Positions 9,275 through 19,242 of a DNA stretch of 64,000 bases are shown here, in pieces. The translations under genes and the position numbers were made by a program. The number at the start of each line of letters is the position of its first letter. Within the stretch, counting starts at the first letter, position 1. Location: the NCBI GenBank assembly GCA_963681975.1, contig OY820613.1, positions 620,001 through 684,000 of the forward strand, read 5' to 3'. Source of the DNA: JANELJ01 sp024511395 (lineage in GTDB: Bacteria; Pseudomonadota; Gammaproteobacteria; GRL18). The notes under the pieces are model-generated. The model saw nothing but the letters and a program-made list of their open reading frames with translations, did no database searches and was not told the DNA's origin.

Positions 9275-10015
9275 ATGGAAAAAACCAGCCATCCATATCG
9301 TATTGAAGTTTCCAGCCGGGCCAAATATATGCGCCTGCGTGTTTCCCTGCATAAAGGGGTTGTGGTAGTGGTTCCTCGTAAGATGACTAACAGGCAGATT
9401 CAGACCTGGGTACCTGATTTTGTTAAGGAACAGCAGTCCTGGATTGATTCGGTACTGGAAAAGTTACAGGCTGAACAGGCACAAAATCCGCTACTGAAAG
9501 ATTTCAAACTGCCAGAAAATATTGCATTGTCTGCTCTGGATCAGAATTTCAGTGTCAGCTATCAACAGGATTATGATACTGAAAATTTAAGCCTGGCTCA
9601 TGCCAGTGACTTTGATCTTCAGATTAGAGGACGTATAAACAATAACCGGCAGGTTTTTCAGTTGTTTGAACTGTTTTTTAAGGATTATGCCTATGAGTTT
9701 TTGAAGCTTCGTCTGGATATGTACAGTGAGCAGTTTAATCTGCCTTATCAGCGCCTGACAGTACGGGCACAGAAAACTCGCTGGGGAAGCTGTTCGGCAA
9801 AGAAAAACATTAACCTGAATTACCGGCTGATTTTTTTACCGGAACATTTAATGAATTATGTGCTGCTACATGAACTGGCTCATATTCGGCACATGAATCA
9901 TTCAAAACAGTTCTGGACTTTACTGGAAAGTATGGCCCCGGATGCCAGAGGGCAGGACCGGCAGTTAAATAAAGCTACCCGACAACTGCCGCAGTGGCTG
10001 TCATTTAATTACTGA
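9275..10015 (+). CDS. YgjP-like metal-dependent protease/hydrolase (DUF45)
   Basis: 246 residues. The C-terminal zinc site is clear: HELAHIRHMNHSKQFW (HExxH, then H seven residues on), preceded by the family's TRWGSCSAKKNINLNYRL block. The N-terminal region (VSSRAKYMRLRVS, then VPRKMTNRQIQTWV) is the DUF45 beta domain. Substrate unknown; relatives include YgjP and the SprT-like metalloproteases. It has no obvious Shine-Dalgarno before ATG 9275. It converges with the small membrane protein downstream. Confidence 0.85.
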   Translation: MEKTSHPYRIEVSSRAKYMRLRVSLHKGVVVVVPRKMTNRQIQTWVPDFVKEQQSWIDSVLEKLQAEQAQNPLLKDFKLPENIALSALDQNFSVSYQQDYDTENLSLAHASDFDLQIRGRINNNRQVFQLFELFFKDYAYEFLKLRLDMYSEQFNLPYQRLTVRAQKTRWGSCSAKKNINLNYRLIFLPEHLMNYVLLHELAHIRHMNHSKQFWTLLESMAPDARGQDRQLNKATRQLPQWLSFNY

Positions 10016-10054
10016 GGGTATTAGCGAGGCTGGTTGCCGGAGTAGAAGGAGGCT

Positions 10055-10354
10055 TTACTTGCCCCACATATTACGGGTAATGAGCCAGACAATCAGGGTA
10101 ATGCCCAGAGCACCCATAAAAATTAAGGTATGCAGTTCAAAATAATTAAAAAAGCTCTGACTCAGGCTGCTGATAGAACCCAAGCTGTCTGGCGAGTCAT
10201 TCTTAATAATGCCTATTGTACCCATCACTAATAACAGCAGAGGTACAGGTAATAGAAATACAGCCAGTTTCTCCAGCATATGCCGGATAGCCGGTGACAG
10301 TTTAAACCCTGATATGGGTTTTATTTTAAAAGGTGTTTTCTGTATATACATCAT
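10055..10354 (-). CDS. Small two-helix membrane protein, unknown
   Basis: 99 residues with two hydrophobic helices, about residues 29-50 (AVFLLPVPLLLLVMGTIGII) and 77-93 (LIFMGALGITLIVWLI), separated by a Ser-rich loop and preceded by a basic N-terminus. I do not recognise a family. The reading frame is uninterrupted and convergent with the YgjP-like gene, 39 bases apart. The stretch from 10355 to 10642 upstream holds no gene that I can see; it is AT-rich. Confidence 0.5.
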   Translation of the reverse strand: MMYIQKTPFKIKPISGFKLSPAIRHMLEKLAVFLLPVPLLLLVMGTIGIIKNDSPDSLGSISSLSQSFFNYFELHTLIFMGALGITLIVWLITRNMWGK

Positions 10355-10648
10355 GTTTATCCGTCCCCTGAATAAAGTCCTGTTTCTTTCTGTTAGCGAG
10401 TGTTTTTGCTGTAAATTTTTATACTGTTTGAATATATAGTGATATTAACAAATAGTTATGATAGCAGCATGACAAGCATTCTATAGTGTTATATTGTGTT
10501 GGTTGTATGTAAACTCAATGTTTTCACTTCAAATAACCTAGTGAAACACTTGGTTAGTATTTAGTAAGTGATAATATACTAAATACTAAGATAATTCAAG
10601 GTTTGAATAATTCAGTGTTATTTCCGTCAAAAAATACAATGGTAATTA

Positions 10649-12146
10649 GTCTGCCCTGAATAAAACATAGTGCATTGATTTATAAAGAAATATTTCTTGA
10701 TTATGGGTGTTAAATTTGCAGGTTTTTGGTAAAATAAGCCTTATTACCTTGCAAATTTCCAGACCAGAATGAAGCCAGAGAAACAGCCAAAAATACCTCA
10801 GGAAGACCTGTTCAGGATGCGCCTTGAAAACATGCTGGACATAAACCATGAGTTGATTAAGTTATCAAAACACATAGATTGGGAAAGTCCTGATAAAGAA
10901 TGGGGCGCTCTGTTTGTATCCACTAAAGGTGCTCCTGCCATACGCACTCGATTGATTGCAGGATTGCATTACCTGAAACACCTGCATGATTTATCGGATG
11001 AACAGGTAGTAAAAGGCTGGACAGAAAATCCGTACTGGCAGTATTTCTGTGGTGAAGAATACTTTCAGCATAAAATGCCTATACACCCTGTGACCATGAC
11101 CAAATGGCGTAACCGGCCAGGTAAATCAGGCAGTGAAAAATTACTGATTGAAACCATTAAAGCCGGACTAAAGAGTAAAACCATAAAGCCCGGCAGTTTA
11201 AAGAAAGTCACGGTAGATACTACCGTACAGGAAAAGAACATCGCTTTTCCAACCGATTCAAAGCTCCTGAACAAAGCCAGAGAAAACCTGGTTAAACTGT
11301 CCAAAGAGCACGGTATTAAACTGCGTCAGAACTATAATCGGGTTGGGCCGCAATATGTACTAATGGCCAGTCGTTATGCACATGCAAAACAGTTTAAACG
11401 CATGAAGAAAATGAACAATAAACTGAAATCCCGTTTAGGTCGTGTTAAACGGGATATTGAACGACAACTGCCCAACTATTCTGTTGATATTCAGTCATTG
11501 TTTGAAGTGGCACTGGAACAGGCTCAGAAACTGATTGAGCAGGAGCAGCACAGTAAGAACAAGCTTTACAGTTTACATGCACCGGAAGTCGAGTGTATCA
11601 GTAAAGGCAAAGCTCATAAGCCTTATGAATTTGGAGTTAAAACCAGTATCGCGGTAACTAACAAGGAAGGCTTTGTTATTGGTGCTCAAAGTTGTCCGGG
11701 CAATCCTTATGATGGACATACCTTGCTGCCACAACTGGAACAGATAAAACAGTTTACAGCCGTACAACCGGAACACTGCTTTGTTGACCGGGGTTATCGT
11801 GGACATGAAGTAAAAGACACTAAAGTTTTTATCTCAGGTCAGAAGCGAGGCGTTACCCGAAGTATTAAAAAGGCATTAAAACGGCGCAGTGCGATTGAGC
11901 CTGAAATTGGTCATATGAAAAACGATGGCCGTTTAGACCGCTGCTACCTCAAAGGTGCAGTCGGTGATGCCATTAATGTGGTTATGGTAGCCGCTGGACA
12001 TAACTTAAGAAAGATCCTCAATAAGCTCCGGCTTTTGTGGCTCAAAATTATTTCCGGTTTGATGGGGTCTTTTATCAAACCGGGGCAATCAGCTGCTTTA
12101 AACCTGGCTTGATGTCAGGCTTAAAACGGTATTATTCAGGTTGAAC
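10649..12146 (+). mobile_element. IS-A copy c, intact IS5-type element, 1498 bp
   Basis: Complete element. Left end GTCTGCCCTGAATAA and right end (reverse complement) GTTCAACCTGAATAA form the terminal inverted repeat. The six bases TAATTA occur directly outside both ends (10643-10648 and 12147-12152). Because the element ends are also bordered by TA, the true target duplication could be 4, 5 or 6 bp. It landed directly in front of the DUF1415 gene, replacing its promoter region. Confidence 0.92.
10769..12112 (+). CDS. IS5-type (DUF772/DDE) transposase, intact
   Basis: 447 residues. The N-terminal DUF772 region holds LIAGLHYLKHLHDLSDEQVV, WTENPYWQYFCGEEYFQHK and TMTKWRNRPGK. Catalytic acidic residues are visible as the Asp of KVTVDTTVQEKNIAFP, the Asp of CFVDRGYRGHE and the Glu of AIEPEIGHMKNDGR. 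NCBI usually names such proteins IS5 family; an IS1182-like placement cannot be excluded by eye. It is one of two uninterrupted copies in the window and the likely trans-acting source for the broken ones. Confidence 0.92.
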   Translation: MKPEKQPKIPQEDLFRMRLENMLDINHELIKLSKHIDWESPDKEWGALFVSTKGAPAIRTRLIAGLHYLKHLHDLSDEQVVKGWTENPYWQYFCGEEYFQHKMPIHPVTMTKWRNRPGKSGSEKLLIETIKAGLKSKTIKPGSLKKVTVDTTVQEKNIAFPTDSKLLNKARENLVKLSKEHGIKLRQNYNRVGPQYVLMASRYAHAKQFKRMKKMNNKLKSRLGRVKRDIERQLPNYSVDIQSLFEVALEQAQKLIEQEQHSKNKLYSLHAPEVECISKGKAHKPYEFGVKTSIAVTNKEGFVIGAQSCPGNPYDGHTLLPQLEQIKQFTAVQPEHCFVDRGYRGHEVKDTKVFISGQKRGVTRSIKKALKRRSAIEPEIGHMKNDGRLDRCYLKGAVGDAINVVMVAAGHNLRKILNKLRLLWLKIISGLMGSFIKPGQSAALNLA

Positions 12147-12154
12147 TAATTAAT

Positions 12155-12698
12155 ATGCCCGAACATAAAAGTATTATTCAACAAACCCAATGCTGGCTGG
12201 ATAAGGTCGTTATTGGGCATAATTATCTGTCCCTTTGCTAAAAAAGAGCGGGATGCCGACCGGATCCGCTTTGTAGTGGAATCTTCAGGTCAATTTGAAA
12301 CAGCCCTGGAAAACCTGCTCAGGGAGTGCGAATACCTGGAGCAGAACAGCGATATGGAAACCACGCTATTTATTCTTGAAAATATAGCTGAAAATTTTAA
12401 TGACTACCCGGATTTTCTGGATATTGCAAACCAACTATTAATTGACCAAGGGTATGAAGGCATTTTTCAGCTGGCCAGTTTTTATCCGGATTATTGTTTT
12501 GCTGACACGGATCCGGATGATCCGGCCAATTATACCAACCGTTCTCCCTAGCCCATGCTGCACATTATCCGGGAAGCCAGTCTGGAGCATGTACTGCAGA
12601 ATTATCCGAATCCTGAAGATATTCCACGGAGAAATATCGAGTACTGTCGTGACCTGGGACTGGAAGTGATTCAGAAAATGCTGAATGACTGTAAATAG
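12155..12698 (+). pseudogene. DUF1415 family protein, frameshifted and with nonsense codon
   Basis: The start MPEHKSIIQQTQCWLDKVVIGHN is out of frame with the conserved continuation CPFAKKERDADRIRFVVE. One extra base near 12226 explains it. The frame then runs through QLASFYPDYCFADTDPDDPANYTNRSP to a TAG at 12549, where family members have Tyr followed by PMLH. After the stop the same frame continues PMLHIIREASLEHVL to 12698. Function of DUF1415 is unknown. IS-A copy c ends eight bases before the ATG, so the promoter is also gone. Decayed. Confidence 0.85.
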
Positions 12699-12704
12699 CG
12701 CTGT

Positions 12705-14254
12705 TTAGGCCGCTACTTCAACTTGGTTCTGGCCTCTGTGTTTGGCCTGGTACATGACAGTATCCGCCATTTCAAGCAGCTTTTCATAATTTTTGCCGTG
12801 CTCAGGATAAGACGTGATCCCCAGGCTGATGGTAATATTGATAGTTGTCTGTTCTAACTCAATATCCTGTCCGGATATTTTCAGGCGTAACCGTTCAGCC
12901 AGTTCCATGGCTTTAGTTCGGGCAGTTTCAGGCAAAATAACCACAAATTCTTCTCCGCCGTAACGGGCAACATAGTCGCTGGTACGGACAGAGCTTAATA
13001 AAAAGTCAGCAAATAGTTTCAGTATGTTGTCACCTGCCTGATGTCCGTAACGATCATTAATACGTTTAAAATGGTCTATATTAATCATAAAGATGGATAA
13101 ACTGTGATTATAACGCTCTGTTCTGAGCAGTTCTTCCTTAAAGTGTTTTTCTAATTCAGCCCGGTTAAATAATCATGTTTGGTCTGGTAATCCAGTTCCA
13201 TTTCTATGTTTTTTCGATAAGTGATGTCCTGGTGAGTACCGCAGAGACGCAGTGGCTCATCGGTTTGTTTATTATATTCAACAACTGAGCCGGAACCCTG
13301 AATCCATACCCAGTGTCCATCCCTGTGTTTCATCCTGAAATCAGCACTATACGGTTTATGGTCAGAAATGGCTTTTTCTACAATGGAATTTAAGCGTCCC
13401 TTATCTTCCGGATGAATACGTGATTCCCAGTCACTGACATTATTATCAATATCGGAACGTGTTAAGCTCAGCATTTCCAGCCAGCGATCATTCACCGTAT
13501 GTTCACCGGTTTTAAGGTTGTGATCCCAATCGCCCAGTTCAGCACCGTTAATCACGTTATTGAGCAGCTGTTCAGAATTGGCTAGTGCTTGGTTACTCTG
13601 TTCGAGTTCTTTTGTTCTGGCTTTTACCAAGGATTCACTTTGGGCGACTTCATTCTGAAGTTTATTGATCAGTTCCTGATTATGAAATTCCAGTAAAATG
13701 GATTTGATAATATGCTCATGAGTATTGCGGGCAAACAGAGTCATTATTAATGTATAGAGAAAAACAGAAAGAATTAATAAAGAATACTCCTGAAAATTAA
13801 TAAGTGACAGTTTAATAATAAACCCGATCAGTATTGGCGTAACATAGATTAAAAAAACGGGAATACGGACTGCCAGTATGGCCACTGCAGAAGCGGTAAC
13901 ACCATAGAAAAACGTCCAAATGGATATAGGGAAAAAACAGGACACTGGTCTAGGCCAGGTCAGGCCGGCTAAGCCCGTTGCCAGGGCATAAAGGCGTATC
14001 TATTGAGCAGCGCTATATCGGTCTGGTGTATACTTATTGAGGTACCAGAGCAGCAGGTGGATACCGGCCGCAAACAACATAAGGACCGGCCAGATAAAAT
14101 GTAAACCGGCAGGAAGATAATCATGAAGAATAAAATAATAAAGCAGGGCTACCACTAAAATAGCACTATTAGACACCGGTGCCTGCAAATAGAGCAATTC
14201 GGCTATTTTTTCGGTGATCTGTATATCCCTACTGGCCTGTGTATCAACAACCAA
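12705..14254 (-). pseudogene. Membrane PAS-GGDEF diguanylate cyclase, broken
   Basis: Read together, the frame encodes an N-terminal membrane sensor of several helices (14254 to about 13750), a short coiled coil, a PAS/PAC domain (NNVINGAELGDWDHN to GTHQDITYRKN) and a GGDEF domain with the active-site motif GGEEF. Such enzymes make cyclic-di-GMP at the membrane. Two lesions are seen. A TAG at 14000-14002 interrupts the membrane region in frame. A frameshift near 13160 follows DYLTGL, where FNRAE is expected; it fits loss of one copy of a 13-base repeat. The last 127 codons (12705-13088) are open in the shifted frame. Confidence 0.88.
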
Positions 14255-14376
14255 GTAGCAAACCCTCTAAAACTCCCCATAAAACAGATATCATCACAAT
14301 CTAATATACTAATTGTAGTTGGTTTTTAGTATATTGCATTAAAATTAGACTGATTATCTCAGCAGGCTATGATAAG

Positions 14377-14658
14377 TTACCGGAGTGGAAAAATAAAATT
14401 AACCAGTGTTGTCAGTCTTGGGGTTAAAGCGTTTCGTCCTGTCTGGCTAAATGCCCATGCCGTTATAAGCAGGGATGCTGTTTTAAAATCGCCCTGATCC
14501 AGATAACTAGCCAGTGCCGGCAGCTCAAGCTGTTCATCCAGAGTCTTTAACTGGGTTTTAGCTTCCGCTACCGTTATAGTATTATTAACATGACGTTGTT
14601 GAGAGGCTATGCTCTTTAACCGTTCTTTGGCCTGTTCCGGTGTCAGTGGTGTATCCAT
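14377..14658 (-). CDS. Small protein of unknown function, end of YqjDE-like cluster
   Basis: 93 residues, mostly helical and charged in the first 45 (MDTPLTPEQAKERLKSIASQ), then a hydrophobic stretch SLLITAWAFS. It starts inside the end of the YqjE-like frame (16-base overlap), as the third gene of a YqjD-YqjE-like cluster. Enterobacteria have yqjK in this place, but I see no convincing similarity. Not recognised. Confidence 0.5.
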   Translation of the reverse strand: MDTPLTPEQAKERLKSIASQQRHVNNTITVAEAKTQLKTLDEQLELPALASYLDQGDFKTASLLITAWAFSQTGRNALTPRLTTLVNFIFPLR

Positions 14659-14925
14659 CTTGAAACTCCAAACAGAATAAAGGCGAAAATCAGGGCCACT
14701 CCAGACATGGTCAGTGCTGCCATCTCAGGGCTCATGGTATGGGTCAGTAGGCCGTATATGGCCCAGAGGAAAAAACCAAAGGCAATCAGAGCCAGGGTAA
14801 AACCTAAACTGATTAAACCCAGAGAATAACCTAACTTGACAGTATGCTTTTTAAGTTCCCGGCCTTCTGCCTCCAGCAGTTCTAAAAGGGCGATAACATA
14901 ATCTGATAGTGAATACCGGTTTCAT
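14643..14925 (-). pseudogene. YqjE-like (DUF1469, phage holin superfamily) membrane protein, probably frameshifted
   Basis: The frame DYVIALLELLEAEGRELKKHT is followed by two hydrophobic helices (LGLISLGFTLALIAFGFFLWA and ALTMSGVALIFAFILFG), the layout of YqjE/DUF1469 proteins. The only ATG at the right place (14925, overlapping the stop of the YqjD-like gene as TAATG) reads MKPVFTIRL in a different frame. A one-base insertion near 14905 would explain this. No other start exists in the conserved frame. Between YqjD-like and the small 93-residue protein. Confidence 0.55.
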
Positions 14926-15227
14926 TATTTGCGTCCAATGATTCGAGCCAGCACATAACCTACACCCAGAGCCACTAAAACACTGCGCACGGGATTGGCC
15001 TTGATATTGGAGTCAAGTGTATGTACCAAGGACTCACCTTCTTCCTTATATTTCTCAAAATCTTCTTCAATTTGATCAACAACCGACGCGGTTTCATCAT
15101 CATTCTTTGCTTCAGCCGTTTTACCTTGGTTTAAGGCTTCCACAGCTGCGGTTAATGCAGCAATATCTTCTTTAAGGTTCTTAAACTCTGCTTTTAAGTC
15201 ATCAATCTCTGATTTTTCATTCATCAT
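14925..15227 (-). CDS. YqjD/ElaB-like (DUF883) inner-membrane ribosome-associated protein
   Basis: 100 residues: a charged, coiled-coil N-terminus (EIDDLKAEFKNLKEDIAALTAAVE), an acidic linker, and the C-terminal family signature KANPVRSVLVALGVGYVLARIIGRK, which is a single tail-anchor helix. E. coli YqjD and ElaB bind ribosomes at the membrane in stationary phase. AAGGAAAAT precedes the ATG. The YqjE-like gene is translationally coupled downstream, which supports the family call. Confidence 0.85.
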   Translation of the reverse strand: MMNEKSEIDDLKAEFKNLKEDIAALTAAVEALNQGKTAEAKNDDETASVVDQIEEDFEKYKEEGESLVHTLDSNIKANPVRSVLVALGVGYVLARIIGRK

Positions 15228-15321
15228 ATTTTCCTTATCATTGCCAGATATTATTGTACTGATATTGAATAACTGATGTTGTCCAGTATCATGGTATTAC
15301 GGAGTTACAATTTATACTGCG

Positions 15322-15950
15322 TTAAAAAGCCAGCAGGCGAATATAACTGACCAGAGCTTCAGCGTCTTCCTGACTTAATATGCCTTCCTAGGCTGGCATA
15401 TAACGCCCTTTGCCTTTGAGAATACTGTTAATAATGTCGGCATTACTGAGCGGATTGGTTTCATTTGGATTGGTATGATCTATTGGGGTTATACCCATTA
15501 ACTGGGCCATAATACCTTCGCCGTCACAGACCTGGCAGTAAGTATGATAAAGCTTCATACCCACCACCGGATCGCCCATGAGAGGGTGTCTGGAGGTTTT
15601 TGCAATTGTTCATCGCTGAAAATGTCTTTCCATTCCGGCATGGCTTTGCTGAGAAGGTTGTGTCTGTCACGTCCGGTAATGGTCTGTTTTCCCCGTACGG
15701 TGATGATTTTCTTTAAAATGGTATCACTGCGGGCCTGTATGGTGGTGCTTAGATCTGCAGGTTTGATCTGCATGACTTTTGCCAGCGGTCCGTCACCCTG
15801 ACCGGCAGTGCCGTGACATAACTGGCAATAAGAAACATACTGACGCCGGCCTTCATAAGCCAGCGGCGGGTTAGCAAAGGTCCGGCTGGCTGAAAGCATC
15901 AGTATGGAAAACAGTAATAAGCCAAAAACAAGGTTATTGTTTTTATTCAT
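15322..15950 (-). pseudogene. Dihaem cytochrome c, degraded
   Basis: The N-terminus is a signal peptide (NLVFGLLLFSILMLSASRTFA) followed by a normal haem site CQLCHGTAGQGDGPLA. Three lesions follow: a frameshift near 15575 between the two domains; the second haem motif reads CQVCDGEG, so the axial His is replaced by Asp; and a TAG at 15388-15390 stands where Trp is expected (GRYMPA-stop-EGILSQEDA). The frame then continues to 15322. Relatives are periplasmic electron carriers. IS-A copy d ends 20 bases upstream of its start codon. Confidence 0.85.
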
Positions 15951-16099
15951 GGTGGTTCTCAGCTTAACTAGTTCAACCTGAATAATACCGTTTTAAGCCT
16001 GACTTCAAGCAGCTGATTGCCCCGGTTTGATAAAATATCTCATCAAACCGGAAATAATTTTGAGCCACAAAAGCCGGAGCTTATTGAGGATCTTTCTTA

Positions 16100-17118
16100 A
16101 CCTGAGATCTGGATAAGAACCCAGTCATTTACCTAAATACAGAGAGTTTTCATATCACTCTCATCTATTCTGATTGTCGGTTTGTCTTTTTTATGACAAT
16201 AGGCAATCAGAGAACCAATAAGGTTCAACATAAAACCACTTACGCTTCTATGACGTGAATGTTCAATCTGTGTAATATTTTTTAGCTGATCATTAACCGT
16301 TTCAATTATAAAACGTTTTTTCAGCATAATCTTATCCCACAATGCAATGGCACGTGGTTTCATGTTTCGTCTGACATTGGTAATAAGCTCAACATCCTGT
16401 TCAAACAGTTCATCACTTAAAAGACTGGAGACATAGCCTTTGTCACCATAAAGCTTTCCATATAAGTCTTTGGCCATTTCAGGAACCGGTTTTCTGTCAT
16501 CTACATTACCCGCCGTCAATTTAGTGGCCAGTATTTCACCTTTATGATTAATGATCAGGTGAACTTTAAACCCATAGAACCACCCCATGGTCGATTTACC
16601 TCGCTGAGCAACACCATCAAAGACTTTATGCCTGGGTATGCGAATGTTGTGGCATACTTTAATGCTGGTCGCATCAACAAAGGCAATTCCGGTGGGCTTT
16701 CCTTTGTAATGAGTAAAGTAAGCGCATAATGGCACCAGTACCAATGACATCACTCACAGGAAACGGCTATAGCTCAATAAATCTGGAAACTCTTTCCTAA
16801 GATGTTGATGCACATGGCATAAATAATAACTCTTAAAATCTTTGTAATGTGACTGATGAAAGTTAATCAGGATAGTCATCAGTTCACCGGGGCTCATTAC
16901 ACCTTGTCGTCTTCTCTTTTTATCACCGGATTCCAGCAGTGTTTTTTCCCATTCAGGATAAAAGAACTGGTTGAAATCATCGATATTACAATACAATTCA
17001 TCTATAGTAGTCACTTGCCTGTTCCTTGTTCAAATTCATTTGATTTGGTCATTAAATGATCTGATCGAGAAACAGGCATTTAGTTCAATATTTTTTAGTT
17101 CTTATCCAGAATTCAGGT
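16100..17118 (-). mobile_element. IS982-family element, 1019 bp, with 7-bp duplication
   Basis: Ends ACCTGAGATCTGGATAAGAA and (reverse complement) ACCTGAATTCTGGATAAGAA form the inverted repeat. The target duplication is TTTCTTA (16093-16099 and 17119-17125). Inserted in IS-A copy d. Confidence 0.93.
16133..17014 (-). pseudogene. IS982 transposase with in-frame TGA
   Basis: Same 293-codon frame as the copy at 24383-25264, but a TGA replaces the GGA (Gly) after LLSYSRFL, splitting it into 86 and 206 residues. The DDE core (AFVDATSIKVCHN, GDKGYVSSLL, RFIIETVNDQLKN) is otherwise clean. The IS982 copy at 45 kb carries the identical TGA. Confidence 0.9.
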
Positions 17119-17777
17119 TTTCTTAAGTTATGTCCAGCGGCTACCATAACCACATTAATGGCATCACCGACTGCACCTTTGAGGTAGCAGCGGTCTAAAC
17201 GACCATCATTTTTCATATGACCGATTTCAGGCTCAATCGCACTGCGCCGTTTTAATGCCTTTTTAATACTTCAGGTAACGCCTCGCTTCTGACCTGAGAT
17301 AAAAACTTTAGTGCCTTTTACTTCATGTCCATGATAACCCCGGTCAACAAAGCACTGTTCCGGTTGTACGGCTGTAAACTGTTTTATCTGTTCCAGTTGT
17401 GGCAGTAGAGTGTGTCCATCATAAGGATTGCCCGGACAGCTTTGAGCACCAATAACAAAGCCTTCCTTATTGGTTGCCGCGATACTGGCTTTAACACCAA
17501 ATTCATAAGGCTTATGAGCTTTGCCTTTACTAATACACTCGACTTCCGGTGCATGTAAACTGTAAAGCTTGTTCTTACTGTGCTGCTCCTGCTCAAGCAG
17601 TTTCTGAGCCTGTTTTAGAGCTACTTCAAACAGAGATTGAATATCAACAGAATAGTTGGGCAGTTGTCGTTCAATATCCTGTTTAACACGACCTAAACGG
17701 GATTTCAGTTTATTGTTCATTTTCTTCATGCGTTTAAACTGTTTTGCATGTGCATAACGACTGGCCATTAGTACATA

Positions 17778-19242
17778 GTCCACCCTGAATAAAATATATA
17801 GCATTGATTTATAAGGAAATATTGCTTGATTATGGGTGTTAAATTTGCAGGTTTTTGGTAAAATAAGCCTTATTACCTTGCAAATTTCCAGACCAGAATG
17901 AAGCCAAAGAAACAGCCAAAAATACCTCAGGAAGACCTGTTCAGGATGCGCCTTGAAAACATGCTGGACATAAACCATGAGTTGATTAAGTTATCAAAAC
18001 ACATAGACTGGGAAAGTCCTGATAAAGAATGGGGCGCTCTGTTTGTATCCACTAAAGATGCTCCTGCCATACGCACTCGATTGATTGCAGGATTGCATTA
18101 CCTGAAACACCTGCATGATTTATCAGATGAACAGGTAGTAAAAGGCTGGACAGAAAATCCGTACTGGCAGTATTTCTGTGGTGAAGAATACTTTCAGCAT
18201 AAAATGCCTATACACCCTGTGACCATGACCAAATGGCGTAACCGGCCGGGTAAATCAGGCAGTGAAAAATTACTGATTGAAACCATTAAAGCCGGACTAA
18301 AGAGTAAAACCATAAAGCCCGGTAGTTTAAAGAAAGTCACGGTAGATACTACCGTACAGGAAAAGAACATCGCTTTTCCAACCGATTCAAAGCTCCTGAA
18401 CAAAGCCAGAGAAAACCTGGTTAAACTGTCCAAAGAGCACGGTATTAAACTGCGCCAGAACTATAATCGGGTTGGGCCGCAATATGTACTAATGGCCAGT
18501 CGTTATGCACATGCAAAACAGTTTAAACGCATGAAGAAAATGAACAATAAACTGAAATCCCGTTTAGGTCGTGTTAAACGGGATATTGAACGACAACTGC
18601 CCAACTATTCTGTTGATATTCAATCTCTGTTTGAAGTAGCTCTAAAACAGGCTCAGAAACTGCTTGAGCAGGGGCAGCACAGTAAGAACAAGCTTTACAG
18701 TTTACATGCACCGGAAGTCGAGTGTATCAGTAAAGGCAAAGCTCATAAGCCTTATGAATTTGGAGTTAAAGCCAGTATCGCGGTAACTAACAAGGAAGGC
18801 TTTGTTATTGGTGCTCAAAGTTGTCCGGGCAATCCTTATGATGGACATACCTTGCTGCCACAACTGGAACAAATAAAATAGTTTACAGCCGTACAGCCGG
18901 AACAGTGCTTTGTTGACCGGGGTTATCGTGGACATGAAGTAAAAGACACTAAAGTTTTTATCTCAGGTCAGAAGCGAGGCGTTACCCGAAGTATTAAAAA
19001 GGCATTAAAACGGCGCAGTGCGATTGAGCCTGAAATTGGTCATATGAAAAACGATGGCCGTTTAGATCGCTGCTACCTCAAAGGTGCAGTCGGTGATGCC
19101 ATTAATGTGGTTATGGTAGCCGCTGGACATAACTTAAGAAAGAGCCTCAATAAGCTCCGGCTTTTGTGGCTCAAAATTATTTCCGGTTTGATGGGATATT
19201 TTATCAAACCAGAACAATCAGCCGCTTTAAACCTGGCTTGAT
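17778..19242 (+). mobile_element. IS-A copy e, right end replaced
   Basis: Left end GTCCACCCTGAATAAA starts at 17778 directly after TACATA, which belongs to copy d. The right ~35 bp are missing: at GGCTTGAT (19235-19242) the sequence switches into inverted copy f. The same eight bases occur in both elements at the junction, which suggests a microhomology-mediated rearrangement. Confidence 0.88.
17898..19241 (+). pseudogene. IS-A transposase with one nonsense codon
   Basis: Full 447-codon frame, interrupted only by TAG at 18879-18881, where the intact copies have CAG (Gln of EQIKQFTAV). Everything before and after matches the intact transposase. A C-to-T transition explains it. Confidence 0.93.

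Larger units (their letters stand above)
15971..17777 (-). mobile_element. IS-A copy d, split by IS982 and cut by copy e
   Basis: Its right terminal repeat lies at 15971 (flanked by TAACTA, the same TANNTA pattern). It runs to 16099, is interrupted by an IS982 copy (16100-17118, with TTTCTTA duplicated), resumes at 17126 and ends at 17777, where copy e has inserted at TACATA. The transposase remnant (C-terminal 170 codons) also carries a TGA at about 17274 in place of CGA. Order of events: d first, then IS982 and e. Confidence 0.88.
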
